A program made the translations under genes and the position numbers. Below are positions 19,679-28,068 of a DNA stretch of 64,000 nucleotides, one piece after another; within the stretch, counting starts at the first letter, position 1; each line of letters starts with the position of its first letter. The notes beneath the pieces were generated by a model that made no database searches, was not told the origin of the DNA, and saw nothing but the letters and a program-made list of their open reading frames with translations. This DNA comes from Streptomyces noursei ATCC 11455 (GTDB lineage Bacteria; Actinomycetota; Actinomycetes; Streptomycetales; Streptomycetaceae): positions 4,154,001 through 4,218,000 of the forward strand of contig NZ_CP011533.1 of NCBI RefSeq assembly GCF_001704275.1, read 5' to 3'.

Positions 19679-20083
19679 TCAGATCCGGCCGACCACCTTG
19701 CGCGGGGTGATCCGGACCACGACGCGCTGGTCGTCGTCGGCCGAGGCCGGGTTGAACTCCGCGTACGGCTTGCCGGTGTACTTCCTCGACAGCTCGTCGA
19801 TCAGCTCCTGCCCGCCCTCGGTGCTGAGGCTGGCGGTGCCGCGGATCTCGGCGTAGCCGTACGGCGCGTCGAAGGGCTGGAGGACGACCGAGACCCGCGG
19901 GTCGCGGCGGATGTTCCGCTCCTTGCGCCGGCCGACGGTCGTCGAGATCAGCAGGTCGTCGCCGTCCCGCTTGACCCAGACCGGGGAGAGCTGGGGGCTG
20001 CCGTCCGGCTGGATCGTCCCCACCGTCACGAAGACGGGAGAGTCGAGCAGCTCCTTGAGCGCGTCGGAGAGCGTTGCAGTCAC
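19679..20083 (-). CDS. PPOX-class F420-dependent oxidoreductase
   Basis: A 134-residue split beta-barrel flavin/deazaflavin-binding protein (FVTVGTIQPDGSPQLSPVWVKRDGDDLLISTT; R(K)ERNIRRDPRVSVVL; AEIRGTA). This matches the actinobacterial F420-binding FDOR-B type enzymes, which use reduced F420 on varied substrates; the substrate here is unknown. The GTG at 20083 follows GGGAAGG and excludes the upstream in-frame ATG. It lies between cysS and ispF on the same strand, but with gaps of over 100 bases on both sides. Confidence 0.83.
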   Translation of the reverse strand: MTATLSDALKELLDSPVFVTVGTIQPDGSPQLSPVWVKRDGDDLLISTTVGRRKERNIRRDPRVSVVLQPFDAPYGYAEIRGTASLSTEGGQELIDELSRKYTGKPYAEFNPASADDDQRVVVRITPRKVVGRI

Positions 20084-20224
20084 GAAGGATCCTTCCCGCG
20101 GGCCGAACCGAGGACTTCCGATGGACACGACTACCCGGATTCTTCCTCAACGCCCTTTGCTGCGCCGGGCATTCCCGAGCGGTACGGCCGATCGGCGGAA
20201 CCTCGTCCCGGCCCGCCGGCGGCC

Positions 20225-20761
20225 TCAGCCGGTGCGCACCACCAGGGCGGTCGCGATCGCGGCTAGCCCCTCGGCGCGACCGGTCAGCCCCAGCCCGTCG
20301 GTCGTGGTGCCGGAGACCGAGACCGGCGCCCCGACCGCCGCGGACAGCGCCCGCTGCGCCTCGTCCCGGCGCTTGCCGATCTTCGGGCGGACGCCGATGA
20401 CCTGCACCGCGACATTGCCGATGGCGAAACCCTCGGCCCGGACGATCCGTGCCGCCTCGGCCAGCAGCGTCACCCCGGAGGCACCGGACCACTCCGGGCG
20501 GGAGGTGCCGAAGTGCGCGCCGAGGTCGCCGACGCCGGCCGCGGAGAACAGCGCGTCGCACGCGGCGTGCGCGGCCACGTCGCCGTCGCTGTGCCCGGCC
20601 AGGCCGTAGCCGTCGCTCTCCGCGGCGCCCCAGAGCAGTCCGGCGCACCACAGCTCGCGCCCCCGTTCGAAGGCGTGCACGTCGGTGCCGACCCCGACGA
20701 GCGGGATGCCGGGCACCGCGGGCGGCGCGGGAACGGTCCCGGACGGATCAGACATAGCCAT
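20225..20761 (-). CDS. ispF: 2-C-methyl-D-erythritol 2,4-cyclodiphosphate synthase
   Basis: A 178-residue MEP-pathway enzyme that cyclises CDP-methylerythritol phosphate on the way to isoprenoids. The metal ligands are in GTDVHAF (D27, H29), and the family signature is [31 protein letters not shown]. The C-terminal [23 protein letters not shown] is conserved. The ATG at 20761 follows GGAGGG and lies inside the end of ispD (14-base overlap), so the two are translated together. A second ATG six bases later is possible. Confidence 0.93.
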   Translation of the reverse strand: MAMSDPSGTVPAPPAVPGIPLVGVGTDVHAFERGRELWCAGLLWGAAESDGYGLAGHSDGDVAAHAACDALFSAAGVGDLGAHFGTSRPEWSGASGVTLLAEAARIVRAEGFAIGNVAVQVIGVRPKIGKRRDEAQRALSAAVGAPVSVSGTTTDGLGLTGRAEGLAAIATALVVRTG

Positions 20762-21494
20762 CGGTGGCCCTCCTGCGGGCGAGTACGGCCTCGGCCAGGA
20801 CGAGGTCCAGCGGCCGGGTCACCTTGAACGCTTCCTCGTGGCCCGGGACGAGCACCACCGGCTTCCCGAGCCGCTCCACCAGCCCGGCGTCGTCGGTGGC
20901 GCCCTCGCCCTCCACGACGACCTCGTGCGCCGCCAGCAGCGTCGGCAGGTCGAAGCCCTGCGGGGTCTGCACGGCGCGCAGCAGCGACCGCTCCGGGGTG
21001 CCGACCACCGGCTCCGGGGTGCCCTGGGGGCGCGGTTCGACCTGCTTGACGGTGTCGGCCAGCGGCAGCGCGGGGACGACGGCCGGGGCGCCGTCGCGGA
21101 CCGCCGCGATCACCGCGTCCACCGTCTCGACCGGCACCAGCGGGCGGGCCGCGTCGTGGACCAGCACCACGTCGATGCCGTCCGGCAGCGCGGCCAGCCC
21201 GCGCCGGACGGATTCCTGGCGGGTGGTCCCGCCGGGGACCACGGTCAGCCCGGTGCGGTCGGCGAGCGGATGGGCGTCGAGCAGGCGGCGGACCTCTTCG
21301 GGGTCGTCCTGCGGGGCGACCACGACGATGTGCGTGACGGCGCGCGAGGCGGCCATCGCGCGGACCGCGTGGACCAGCATCGGGGTGCCGCCGAGGGTGC
21401 GCAGGGCCTTGGGGGCGCCGGGACCGAGCCGGACGCCGAGGCCGGCTGCGGGGATGACCGCCGCGGTACGGACCGGGCGGGAAGGATCTGACAT
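20748..21494 (-). CDS. ispD: 2-C-methyl-D-erythritol 4-phosphate cytidylyltransferase
   Basis: A 248-residue MEP-pathway enzyme coupling methylerythritol phosphate to CTP. It has the nucleotide-binding start [44 protein letters not shown] and the C-terminal [23 protein letters not shown]. The ATG at 21494 after GGAG gives [18 protein letters not shown]; the upstream frame is only open by chance. It is followed by ispF with overlap and preceded, after 357 bases, by carD, the usual actinobacterial carD-ispD-ispF order. Confidence 0.93.
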   Translation of the reverse strand: MSDPSRPVRTAAVIPAAGLGVRLGPGAPKALRTLGGTPMLVHAVRAMAASRAVTHIVVVAPQDDPEEVRRLLDAHPLADRTGLTVVPGGTTRQESVRRGLAALPDGIDVVLVHDAARPLVPVETVDAVIAAVRDGAPAVVPALPLADTVKQVEPRPQGTPEPVVGTPERSLLRAVQTPQGFDLPTLLAAHEVVVEGEGATDDAGLVERLGKPVVLVPGHEEAFKVTRPLDLVLAEAVLARRRATDGYV

Positions 21495-21851
21495 CGATGG
21501 CTCCGGAGTCCGGGCTCGGCCCGGAATTGGGGCAGACAGGTTTGTTTCCTCGGGCGAGGTGGGTATGGCCTGGGAGTGCCGGGCGTTACGCCTTGACCGG
21601 AACCCTTCCGTGACATCGGTCGGGGCATCAGCCCGAGCCCGGCACGCCACCATGGGGCCCGGCGGGCTTCACCGAGGAAGCCGCCGCCGGCTCGACCTCC
21701 GGCCTTCCCACGCACCGCCCGCAGATATGCCGCAGCGCCCGGCAACAGACCCTCCGTTTCCGGAAGACGGTCGTCACTCGGGCACCGCGGCATTGCTACG
21801 TTGCTGCTGCGTCGTCACACCGCTGTGTCGCAGTCAGCGTGCTGCGCGTCG
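21495..21851. other. Intergenic gap between carD and ispD
   Basis: 357 bases, moderately GC-rich, with irregular codon patterns in all frames. No gene, tRNA or clear terminator seen. It probably holds the ispD promoter. Confidence 0.5.
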
Positions 21852-22334
21852 TCAGGACGCGAGGACCTCGTCCAGCAGGGCCTCGGCCTTGTCTTCGTTG
21901 GTGTTCTCCGCGAGGGCCAGCTCGCTCACCAGGATCTGGCGGGCCTTGGCGAGCATCCTCTTCTCACCGGCGGAAAGTCCGCGCTCACGCTCGCGCCGCC
22001 ACAGGTCGCGAACGACCTCGGCGACCTTGATCACGTCGCCGGAAGCGAGCTTCTCAAGATTTGCCTTGTAGCGACGGGACCAGTTCGTCGGCTCTTCCGC
22101 ATACGGTGCACGCAGCACCTCGAAGACCCGGTCCAGCCCGTCCTGACCGACCACGTCGCGTACGCCGACGAACTCCGCGTTGTCCGCTGGCACACGAACA
22201 GTCAAGTCGCCCTGCGCGACCTTCAGCACCAAGTAGGTCTTGTCCACGCCTTTGATCTGGCGAGTTTCGATGGCCTCGATCAGCGCGGCCCCGTGATGGG
22301 GATAGACCACGGTGTCGCCAACCTTGAACGTCAT
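21852..22334 (-). CDS. carD: CarD-family RNA polymerase-binding regulator
   Basis: A 160-residue regulator that binds the RNA polymerase beta subunit and stabilises open promoter complexes, essential in mycobacteria. The N-terminal Tudor-like RNAP-interacting domain ([23 protein letters not shown], about 1-60) and the C-terminal helical DNA-binding domain (about 65-160, with the conserved Trp in [21 protein letters not shown]) are complete. The ATG at 22334 is the family start. Upstream lies an unusually long AT-richer control region. Confidence 0.93.
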   Translation of the reverse strand: MTFKVGDTVVYPHHGAALIEAIETRQIKGVDKTYLVLKVAQGDLTVRVPADNAEFVGVRDVVGQDGLDRVFEVLRAPYAEEPTNWSRRYKANLEKLASGDVIKVAEVVRDLWRRERERGLSAGEKRMLAKARQILVSELALAENTNEDKAEALLDEVLAS

Positions 22335-23085
22335 GTGACAGGTACCCCTTCCGTGGCTATCCATGCTAACACGGGAACGGGCCGTTCTGAATGGCGTTTT
22401 CGCAGGTCAGGGCATATCTCGGGGCTTGACAACAGCGCCCGGAACGTGCTGCGAGGGGGCACTCGGTGCAGGTATTCGCAGGTGGGAGGGGCTTCACGGG
22501 TGCCCGGAATGCCACCCGCGGCACACCGGAAACCCGGTGATCAATGAGTTGTACGTCCCGATTTGCACCGATCCGCATGAGCGAGTTCCGCTACTCCGTT
22601 CGGACGCTTGGTGACGAGTCGGGTGCGTTTCCCGGAATTGATCAACACTCCCGCGCGCCGGTGTGTGATCAATTTCGGGCGGCATGTGCATTCCTTGTGA
22701 ATACCGCTTTTCACCGGGGGAAACACCACGGCCGCCACTCGAACGGCCGCGCACCGGAATATGCCTCCCAGTTCTCCGGAGATCGCCACCGAGATCCGCC
22801 CGAGATCGACTTCCGGAAATCCCGTCCGGGGGGGACGTTCGGACCGTCCGGCCGGCACCCCCGTCGCGGGCCGGCCGGGCCGGGCGCCGGGTGCGTGATC
22901 GCGCAGGAGGCGGGTCGGGTGCGGCACCGCGAGGACGGCTCGGTAACCTAGCGGCGCTGACCAACCCTTAGGGCGGCTTTACGTGCGCGTCGCCATGACG
23001 CGTACGCGAGTCCGCCCACAGCCGTCCATCCGCGACCGGGCACGAACGTTCGGCCGCCGTAGCTCGTCAAGGAGATGCCGCCGCC
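22335..23085. other. Long AT-richer intergenic region between carD and the lipoprotein gene
   Basis: 751 bases without a convincing gene. Base composition is lower in GC than the neighbours, and frames that stay open do not show Streptomyces codon bias. The sequence TGATCAA or its complement occurs three times (22538-22544, 22638-22645, 22667-22673). It presumably carries the carD promoter and could encode an untranslated RNA. Confidence 0.5.
22636..22674. repeat. Inverted repeat with TTGATCA arms, possible operator or RNA hairpin
   Basis: AATTGATCA-ACAC on the left pairs with GTGT-g-TGATCAATT on the right: 13 bp with one bulged base, and a 12-base GC loop (22649-22660). The arms are AT-rich, unlike terminators in this genome, and no T-run follows. 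Confidence 0.6.
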
Positions 23086-23685
23086 GTGAGCCGCAGCCTT
23101 CGACGCGGCGTCCTCGCCGCCACCGTCCTCTCGCTCTCGATCGCCACGCTCTCCGCGTGCGGCGCCGGGAACGACGCCCAGACGCTGGGGGTCAAGCCGG
23201 ACAACGCCGAGACCAGCGTCGGCACGATCAAGGTCCAGAACGCCAACGTCGTCACCCAGCCCGACCCCAAGGCCAAGGGGCCGGCCGCGATCACCGCGAC
23301 GCTGTTCAACTCCGGCGACAAGGACCAGCAGCTGACCGGGATCTCGGTCGACGGCACGGGCCAGTCCGCCAAGCTGTCGTCCGCCAAGATCAACGTGCCG
23401 GCCGGCGGCTCCGTCGTGATCGGCGGCCAGGGCAACCCCAGCGCCGTCCTGGCGAGCGGCCGGGAGGCCGTCCAGGACGGCAACGCCCAGCCGCTGACCT
23501 TCACCTTCAGCTCGACCGGCAAGGTGACGCTGAACGCCTTCGTCGTCCCGGCGAAGAACATCTTCGAGAACTACGGCCCGTCGGTGACGCCGCAGCCGTC
23601 CACCTCCGCGAGCGGCAAGCCCTCGGAGTCGGCCTCCCCGTCGACCTCCGCCTCGCCCTCGGAGTCGGCGCACGCCGGCCACTGA
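23086..23685 (+). CDS. Secreted lipoprotein, DUF461 / PCuAC-like
   Basis: 199 residues. The signal peptide ends in a lipobox (SIATLSAC, Cys25), giving a membrane-anchored lipoprotein. The mature part (about 45-160) resembles the actinobacterial beta-sandwich proteins related to copper chaperone PCuAC (AITATLFNSGDKDQQLTGISV; INVPAGGSVVIGG; PLTFTFSSTGKVTLNAFVVPAK), but the Met/His copper ligands are not evident, so copper binding is doubtful. The tail is Ser/Pro/Thr-rich. The GTG start follows AAGGAG. A strong hairpin separates it from convergent phoP. Confidence 0.8.
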   Translation: MSRSLRRGVLAATVLSLSIATLSACGAGNDAQTLGVKPDNAETSVGTIKVQNANVVTQPDPKAKGPAAITATLFNSGDKDQQLTGISVDGTGQSAKLSSAKINVPAGGSVVIGGQGNPSAVLASGREAVQDGNAQPLTFTFSSTGKVTLNAFVVPAKNIFENYGPSVTPQPSTSASGKPSESASPSTSASPSESAHAGH

Positions 23686-23700
23686 GGCCCGCAGCAACAG

Positions 23701-23741
23701 GTGAAGGGGCGCCCCTCCGGTCGGGAGGGGCGCCCCTTCAC
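23701..23741. terminator. Bidirectional terminator between lipoprotein gene and phoP
   Basis: 18-bp perfect inverted repeat starting GTGAAGGGGCG, with a five-base loop, between convergent genes. Confidence 0.82.
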
Positions 23742-23764
23742 GCACATCGCTCGCGGGCGGCGGC

Positions 23765-24445
23765 CTACGGCTCGAACTTGTAGCCCAGGCCGCGGACCGT
23801 CACCAGATAGCGCGGGGCGCCCGGGTCGGGCTCGATCTTGGCGCGCAGCCGCTTCACATGGACGTCGAGGGTCTTGGTGTCGCCCACATAGTCGGCACCC
23901 CAGACGCGGTCGATCAGCTGCATCCGGGTCAGCACCCGGCCGGCGTTGCGCAGCAGCATCTCCAGCAGGTCGAACTCCTTGAGCGGCAGGTCCACCTTGC
24001 CGCCGGAGACCGTGACGACGTGGCGGTCCACGTCCATCCGGACCGGGCCGGCCTCCAGGGCCTGCGGGGCGACCTCCTCCGGCTCGCCGCGGCGGCGCAG
24101 CACGGCGCGGATCCGGGCGACCAGTTCCCGGGAGGAGAAGGGCTTGGTGACGTAGTCGTCGGCCCCTATTTCGAGACCGACGACCTTGTCGATCTCGCTG
24201 TCCTTGGCGGTCACCATGATGACGGGGACGTTGGAGCGGCCGCGCAGCTGGCGGCAGACCTCGGTGCCGGGCAGGCCCGGCAGCATCAGGTCCAGCAGGA
24301 CGAGGTCGGCGCCGTTGCGCTCGAACTCGTCCAGGCCGTCGGGCCCGGTGGCCGCCACGGCGACCTCGAAGCCCTCCTTGCGAAGCATGTACGACAGTGC
24401 GTCGCTGAACGATTCCTCGTCCTCGACGACAAGCACTCGGGTCAC
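23765..24445 (-). CDS. phoP: Response regulator PhoP (phosphate limitation)
   Basis: A 226-residue OmpR-family regulator. The receiver has E9, D10, the phospho-acceptor D52 (VLLDLMLPG) and K101 (VTKPF). The C-terminal winged helix (about 130-226) has KEFDLLEMLLRNAGRVLTR and DVHVKRLRAKIEPDPG. PhoP activates phosphate-scavenging genes and represses secondary metabolism and nitrogen genes when phosphate is scarce. Its GTG start overlaps the phoR stop as GTGA, so translation is coupled. Identity rests on the sequence plus phoR, PHO boxes and phoU next to it. Confidence 0.93.
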   Translation of the reverse strand: MTRVLVVEDEESFSDALSYMLRKEGFEVAVAATGPDGLDEFERNGADLVLLDLMLPGLPGTEVCRQLRGRSNVPVIMVTAKDSEIDKVVGLEIGADDYVTKPFSSRELVARIRAVLRRRGEPEEVAPQALEAGPVRMDVDRHVVTVSGGKVDLPLKEFDLLEMLLRNAGRVLTRMQLIDRVWGADYVGDTKTLDVHVKRLRAKIEPDPGAPRYLVTVRGLGYKFEP

Positions 24446-25710
24446 GGAAGGACCTCCGGGGCTGGGTGAGCTGGGAGCGGATCGTTGAAGGTCTCGTACG
24501 GGCGGTCCTCGTCGTCGAGGCCCTCCGCGGTGAGGTCCGAGGGCCGCTCGCGGTCGCGGACGGCCCCGGCTTCCGGGAGACGCAAGGTGAAGGTGGAGCC
24601 CTGTCCCTCAGCGCTCCACACCGTGACCTCCCCGCCGTGCGAGGCGGCCACGTGTTTGACGATGGCGAGTCCGAGGCCGGTCCCGCCGGTGGCGCGCGAG
24701 CGCGCCGGGTCCACGCGATAGAACCGCTCGAAGATGCGGTCCCGGTCCTTTTCGGATATCCCGATGCCCTGGTCGGTCACCGCGATCTCGATCAGGTCGC
24801 CGCCCGGTACGGAGACCCGGCGGCCGGCGATCCCGACGCGGGTGCGCGCCGGGGAGTAGTTGACGGCGTTCTCGACGAGGTTGCCCAGGGCGGCGGCGAG
24901 CTGACCGCGGTTCCCCCAGACGGTGAGGTCGGCGGTGCCGCCGGCGGCGATGGTGATCTGCTTGGTGCCGGCCTGCTGGCGGCAGCGGTCGACGGCCTCG
25001 GCGACCAGTTCGTCGACCGGCACGGGCTCGGAGTCCTCCAGCGGGTCGTCGTTCTGCACCCGGGAGAGGTCGATGAGCTCCTGGACGAGGTTGGTCAGGC
25101 GGGTGGCCTCGTTCTGCATCCGGCCGGCGAAGCGGGTGACCGCCTCCGGGTCGTCGCTGGCGTCCATCACGGCCTCGGAGAGGAGCGAGAGGGCGCCGAC
25201 GGGGGTCTTGAGCTCATGGCTGACGTTGGCCACGAAGTCCCGGCGGACCGCCTCGATGCGGCGGGCCTCCGTCAGGTCCTCGACCAGCAGCAGGACCAGC
25301 CGGGAGCCGAGCGGGGCGACCCGGGCGGAGACCGCGAGGGCGTCCCCGCGGCCGGTGCCGCGGCGCGGAAGGTCCAGTTCCACCTGGCGTATCTCCCCGT
25401 CGCGACGGGTGTCGCGGGCCATCTGGAGCATCGGTTCGACGGCGAGCCGACCGCCGCGGACCAGCCCGAGGGCGTACGCGGCGGAGCTCGCCTTGACCAC
25501 CGTGTCGGCCTCGTCGAGGACGACGGCGGAGGAGCGCAGCACCGACAGGACGGTGTCGACACCGGGCGGCAGGACCGCCTCGGTGTGCAGGGACGTACGG
25601 GTGGGCTTGGCCTGATCCCGCTCACTCCAGCGGAACGCCAGCATGGCGAAGACGCCGGTGCAGAGCCCAGCGATCGCTGCCATCGCGGCGACGGCCGCGT
25701 CCACGTTCAT
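24442..25710 (-). CDS. phoR: Sensor histidine kinase PhoR
   Basis: A 422-residue kinase with a single N-terminal membrane helix (about 4-24), a PAS-like region (about 50-145), HisKA with phospho-acceptor H165 (FVANVSHELKTPVGAL) and HATPase_c (N box LGNLVENAVNYSP, G boxes DQGIGI and GGTGLGLAIVKH). Only one membrane segment and little extracytoplasmic part, as in actinobacterial PhoR/SenX3, so it probably senses phosphate through the Pst system and PhoU. First gene of phoR-phoP, transcribed from the PHO-box region and divergent from phoU. Confidence 0.93.
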   Translation of the reverse strand: MNVDAAVAAMAAIAGLCTGVFAMLAFRWSERDQAKPTRTSLHTEAVLPPGVDTVLSVLRSSAVVLDEADTVVKASSAAYALGLVRGGRLAVEPMLQMARDTRRDGEIRQVELDLPRRGTGRGDALAVSARVAPLGSRLVLLLVEDLTEARRIEAVRRDFVANVSHELKTPVGALSLLSEAVMDASDDPEAVTRFAGRMQNEATRLTNLVQELIDLSRVQNDDPLEDSEPVPVDELVAEAVDRCRQQAGTKQITIAAGGTADLTVWGNRGQLAAALGNLVENAVNYSPARTRVGIAGRRVSVPGGDLIEIAVTDQGIGISEKDRDRIFERFYRVDPARSRATGGTGLGLAIVKHVAASHGGEVTVWSAEGQGSTFTLRLPEAGAVRDRERPSDLTAEGLDDEDRPYETFNDPLPAHPAPEVLP

Positions 25711-25783
25711 GAATCCAGAGTATGTGCCGATTCCGACACTCCCCCAGCGGTCGGAGGTGCTGCTCGGCCACCCTTCGCCCAGA

Positions 25784-25816
25784 GTTCACCGAGGCGTCGG
25801 TGACGGTTCACTCACC
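25784..25816. promoter_or_regulatory. PHO box 1 (PhoP operator)
   Basis: GTTCACC (25784-25790) and GTTCACT (25806-25812) are exactly 22 bases apart, i.e. two 11-bp direct-repeat units with a degenerate unit between them. This is the spacing of PhoP operators in Streptomyces (unit GTTCACCCGCC). Confidence 0.82.
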
Positions 25817-25868
25817 GCGACGGCCGGGCCGGCCGGGCGCCCTCGCGGCTGCGGCGGCGTCTCCCAGA

Positions 25869-25901
25869 GTTCACCTTCAGGTCGGTGGTGGTTCACCCCG
25901 G
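25869..25901. promoter_or_regulatory. PHO box 2 (PhoP operator)
   Basis: GTTCACC at 25869-25875 and again at 25891-25897, again 22 bases apart. The flanks match box 1 (CCCAGAGTTCACC starts both), so the two boxes look like a duplication, 85 bases apart. They serve divergent phoR-phoP and phoU. Confidence 0.85.
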
Positions 25902-26068
25902 GTGGTCCCGTACGTCGCGATCCGGCCGCACATTGAGGGTGCGGGGACCTCCCGGCGCCCGGTCCGTGGGAGCGTAGGCGCCACGGCCACCTCCCATTCA
26001 TCACCACGCAACGCCCCCCGGAATCCCCCGGGAGCACTCGGAATCCTCGAAGCGAGAGAAGGTCACTG

Positions 26069-26746
26069 ATGCGGGACGCGTACCACGAGGAGCTGGACTC
26101 GATCAGCGAGGGCCTGGTCGAGATGGCCCGGCTCGTCGGCTCCGCGATCGGGCGCGCCACCACGGCGATACTCGACGCGGACCTGAAGCTGGCTGAGAAC
26201 GTCATCGCCGCCGACGAGAAGGTCGACGACCTCCACCGCGACCTGGAGGCGCGGGCCATCGCCCTGCTCGCCCGCCAGCAGCCGGTCGCCACCGACCTGC
26301 GGATCGTCGTCACCTCGCTCCGGATGAGCGCCGACCTGGAGCGCTCCGGCGACCTGGCCCAGCACGTCGCCAAGCTGGCCCGGCTGCGCTTCCCGGAGCG
26401 GGCGGTGCCGCGCGATCTGCACGCCACCATCCTGGAGATGGGGCAGCTGGCGCAGCGCCTGATGGCCAAGGCCGGCGAGGTCATCATCACCAAGGACGTC
26501 GACCTCGCGCTCCAGCTGGAGCAGGACGACGACGCGATGGACCTGCTCCACCGCACGCTCTTCCAGCACCTGATGGACGACCGCTGGAAGCACGGCATCG
26601 AGACGGCCGTGGACGTGACCCTGCTGGGCCGCTATTACGAGCGTTTCGCGGACCACGCGGTGTCCGTGGCCAAGCGGGTCGTCTACCTCGTGACCGGCGA
26701 ACACGCCGACGAGATCGCCTCGTCGACGGGGGTGGAGGGCGCGTAA
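26069..26746 (+). CDS. phoU: Phosphate signalling protein PhoU
   Basis: A 225-residue protein of two repeated three-helix bundles (about 10-105 and 115-210). The metal-binding motifs EKVDDLHRDLEARA and EQDDDAMDLLHRTLFQ, and the ending YYERFADHAVSVAKRVVYLVTGE, are the family hallmarks. PhoU links the Pst transporter to PhoR and damps the Pho response. It is divergent from phoR with two PHO boxes between; the metallothionein-like gene follows after 78 bases, probably on the same transcript. Confidence 0.93.
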   Translation: MRDAYHEELDSISEGLVEMARLVGSAIGRATTAILDADLKLAENVIAADEKVDDLHRDLEARAIALLARQQPVATDLRIVVTSLRMSADLERSGDLAQHVAKLARLRFPERAVPRDLHATILEMGQLAQRLMAKAGEVIITKDVDLALQLEQDDDAMDLLHRTLFQHLMDDRWKHGIETAVDVTLLGRYYERFADHAVSVAKRVVYLVTGEHADEIASSTGVEGA

Positions 26747-26824
26747 CGTGCGCCCACGCGCCGTTGACGCGCCTGTGCACCCGGGCTTGCAATAAGCACC
26801 AGGTGACCCCTAGGAGGCGAATAC

Positions 26825-26983
26825 ATGGCACTCATGGCGGACTCCCCCATCCCCGCGTCCCCGAACGAGCCGCCGGCCGCCGGCCGGCCGCTGCTCCCGC
26901 TCCTGAGCGGATGCAGCTGCGGACCGGGCTGTGGCTGCGGCTGCCAGTCCGGCGGCCCGTGCCAATGCGGCGGCAGCTGCTGA
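26825..26983 (+). CDS. mtpA: Metallothionein-like Cys-rich protein, 52 aa (MtpA-like)
   Basis: A short gene that length-filtered ORF searches miss. It encodes 52 residues: a Pro/Ala-rich first half and a C-terminal cluster of eight Cys (positions 30, 32, 36, 38, 40, 46, 48, 52) in CxC arrangements (SGCSCGPGCGCGCQSGG, PCQCGGSC). Such clusters bind zinc, copper or cadmium. The ATG has an ideal ribosome site (AGGAGG, seven bases). A strong terminator follows, confirming the gene end. A metallothionein gene (mtpA) next to phoU has been described in S. coelicolor as I recall, and PhoP control is likely. Confidence 0.85.
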   Translation: MALMADSPIPASPNEPPAAGRPLLPLLSGCSCGPGCGCGCQSGGPCQCGGSC

Positions 26984-27011
26984 CGAGCGGCAGCCACCGA
27001 CAGCACGGAAG

Positions 27012-27052
27012 CAAGCCCCCTGCCTGCGGCGAAACCGCAGGCAGGGGGCTTG
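27012..27052. terminator. Bidirectional terminator between mtpA and gpmA
   Basis: 18-bp perfect stem (CAAGCCCCCTGCCTGCGG and its complement) with loop CGAAA. Confidence 0.85.
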
Positions 27053-27063
27053 TGCGTGCGGGC

Positions 27064-27825
27064 TTACTTCTTCTTGCCCTGGTTCTTCACGGCCTCGATG
27101 GCGGCCTTGGCGGCCTCCGGGTCGAGGTAGGTGCCGCCGGGGGTGAGCGGGCGGAAGTCGGCGTCGAGCTCGTAGGAGAGCGGGATGCCGGTGGGGATGT
27201 TCAGGCCGGCGATGTCCGCGTCGGAGATCTGGTCGAGGTGCTTGACCAGGGCGCGCAGGCTGTTGCCGTGCGCGGCGACGAGGACCGTGCGGCCGGCCAG
27301 CAGGTCCGGGACGATGCCGTCGTACCAGTACGGGAGCATGCGGGTGACGACGTCCTTCAGGCACTCCGTCTTCGGGCGGAGCTCCGGCGGGATCGACGCG
27401 TAGCGCGCGTCGCCGCTCTGGGAGAACTCGGTGCCGTCGGCCAGCGGGGGCGGCGGGGTGTCGTACGAACGGCGCCAGAGCATGAACTGCTCCTCGCCGA
27501 ACTCGGCCAGGGTCTGCGCCTTGTCCTTGCCCTGGAGGGCGCCGTAGTGCCGCTCGTTCAGGCGCCAGCTGCGGTGGACCGGGATCCAGTGGCGGTCGGC
27601 GGCCTCCAGGGACAGCTGCGCGGTGCGGATCGCGCGCTTCTGGAGGGAGGTGTGGACGACGTCGGGGAGCAGGCCGGCTTCCTTGAGCAGCTCTCCGCCG
27701 CGGACCGCCTCCTTCTCGCCCTTCTCGTTGAGGTTGACGTCCACCCAGCCGGTGAACAGGTTCTTCGCGTTCCACTCGCTCTCGCCGTGGCGGAGCAGGA
27801 TCAGCTTGTACGGTGCGGTGGCCAT
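27064..27825 (-). CDS. gpmA: 2,3-bisphosphoglycerate-dependent phosphoglycerate mutase
   Basis: A 253-residue glycolytic enzyme interconverting 3- and 2-phosphoglycerate. The phosphohistidine is in [12 protein letters not shown] (H13), the second active-site His is in [17 protein letters not shown], and [11 protein letters not shown] is conserved. The Lys-rich end (NQGKKK) is usual for actinobacteria. TACGCT (27833-27838, minus strand) lies seven bases before the ATG, so a leaderless mRNA is likely. Convergent with phoU-mtpA. Confidence 0.93.
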   Translation of the reverse strand: MATAPYKLILLRHGESEWNAKNLFTGWVDVNLNEKGEKEAVRGGELLKEAGLLPDVVHTSLQKRAIRTAQLSLEAADRHWIPVHRSWRLNERHYGALQGKDKAQTLAEFGEEQFMLWRRSYDTPPPPLADGTEFSQSGDARYASIPPELRPKTECLKDVVTRMLPYWYDGIVPDLLAGRTVLVAAHGNSLRALVKHLDQISDADIAGLNIPTGIPLSYELDADFRPLTPGGTYLDPEAAKAAIEAVKNQGKKK

Positions 27826-27907
27826 GCCGTCGAGCGTAATCGACGTCGGGGGTGACCCCGCGTGCGGCCGTCACCTGCGCGGATCCGGGGGCGGCGGGGT
27901 CGTTGAC

Positions 27908-27928
27908 GTTTGACGTTTCCCGTCAAAC
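27908..27928. promoter_or_regulatory. Palindromic operator upstream of the MFS gene
   Basis: GTTTGACG-N5-CGTCAAAC, an 8-bp perfect inverted repeat between divergent gpmA and the MFS transporter. The arrangement suits a dimeric repressor (for example TetR or MarR type); the regulator is not encoded next door. Confidence 0.65.
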
Positions 27929-28068
27929 GAGTGGCTGGCCGACCCGTCGGTTTGTAGTGTGCGCTTGGCGCTTTCGCCACTTACTGCATCGAACGTCGTC
28001 GCACGCCGTCCGGCCGTCGCGGTTACCCGCCCGTGCGGGTGCGGGCCGGCATCCGAGGGGGAAATGTC

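Noticed and set aside
22541..22610. tRNA-like sequence on the minus strand before carD (AGCGGAACTCGC..., GGTGCAAATC)
   Set aside because: It recalls D-arm and T-arm motifs, but no acceptor or anticodon stem can be paired, so it is not called a tRNA.
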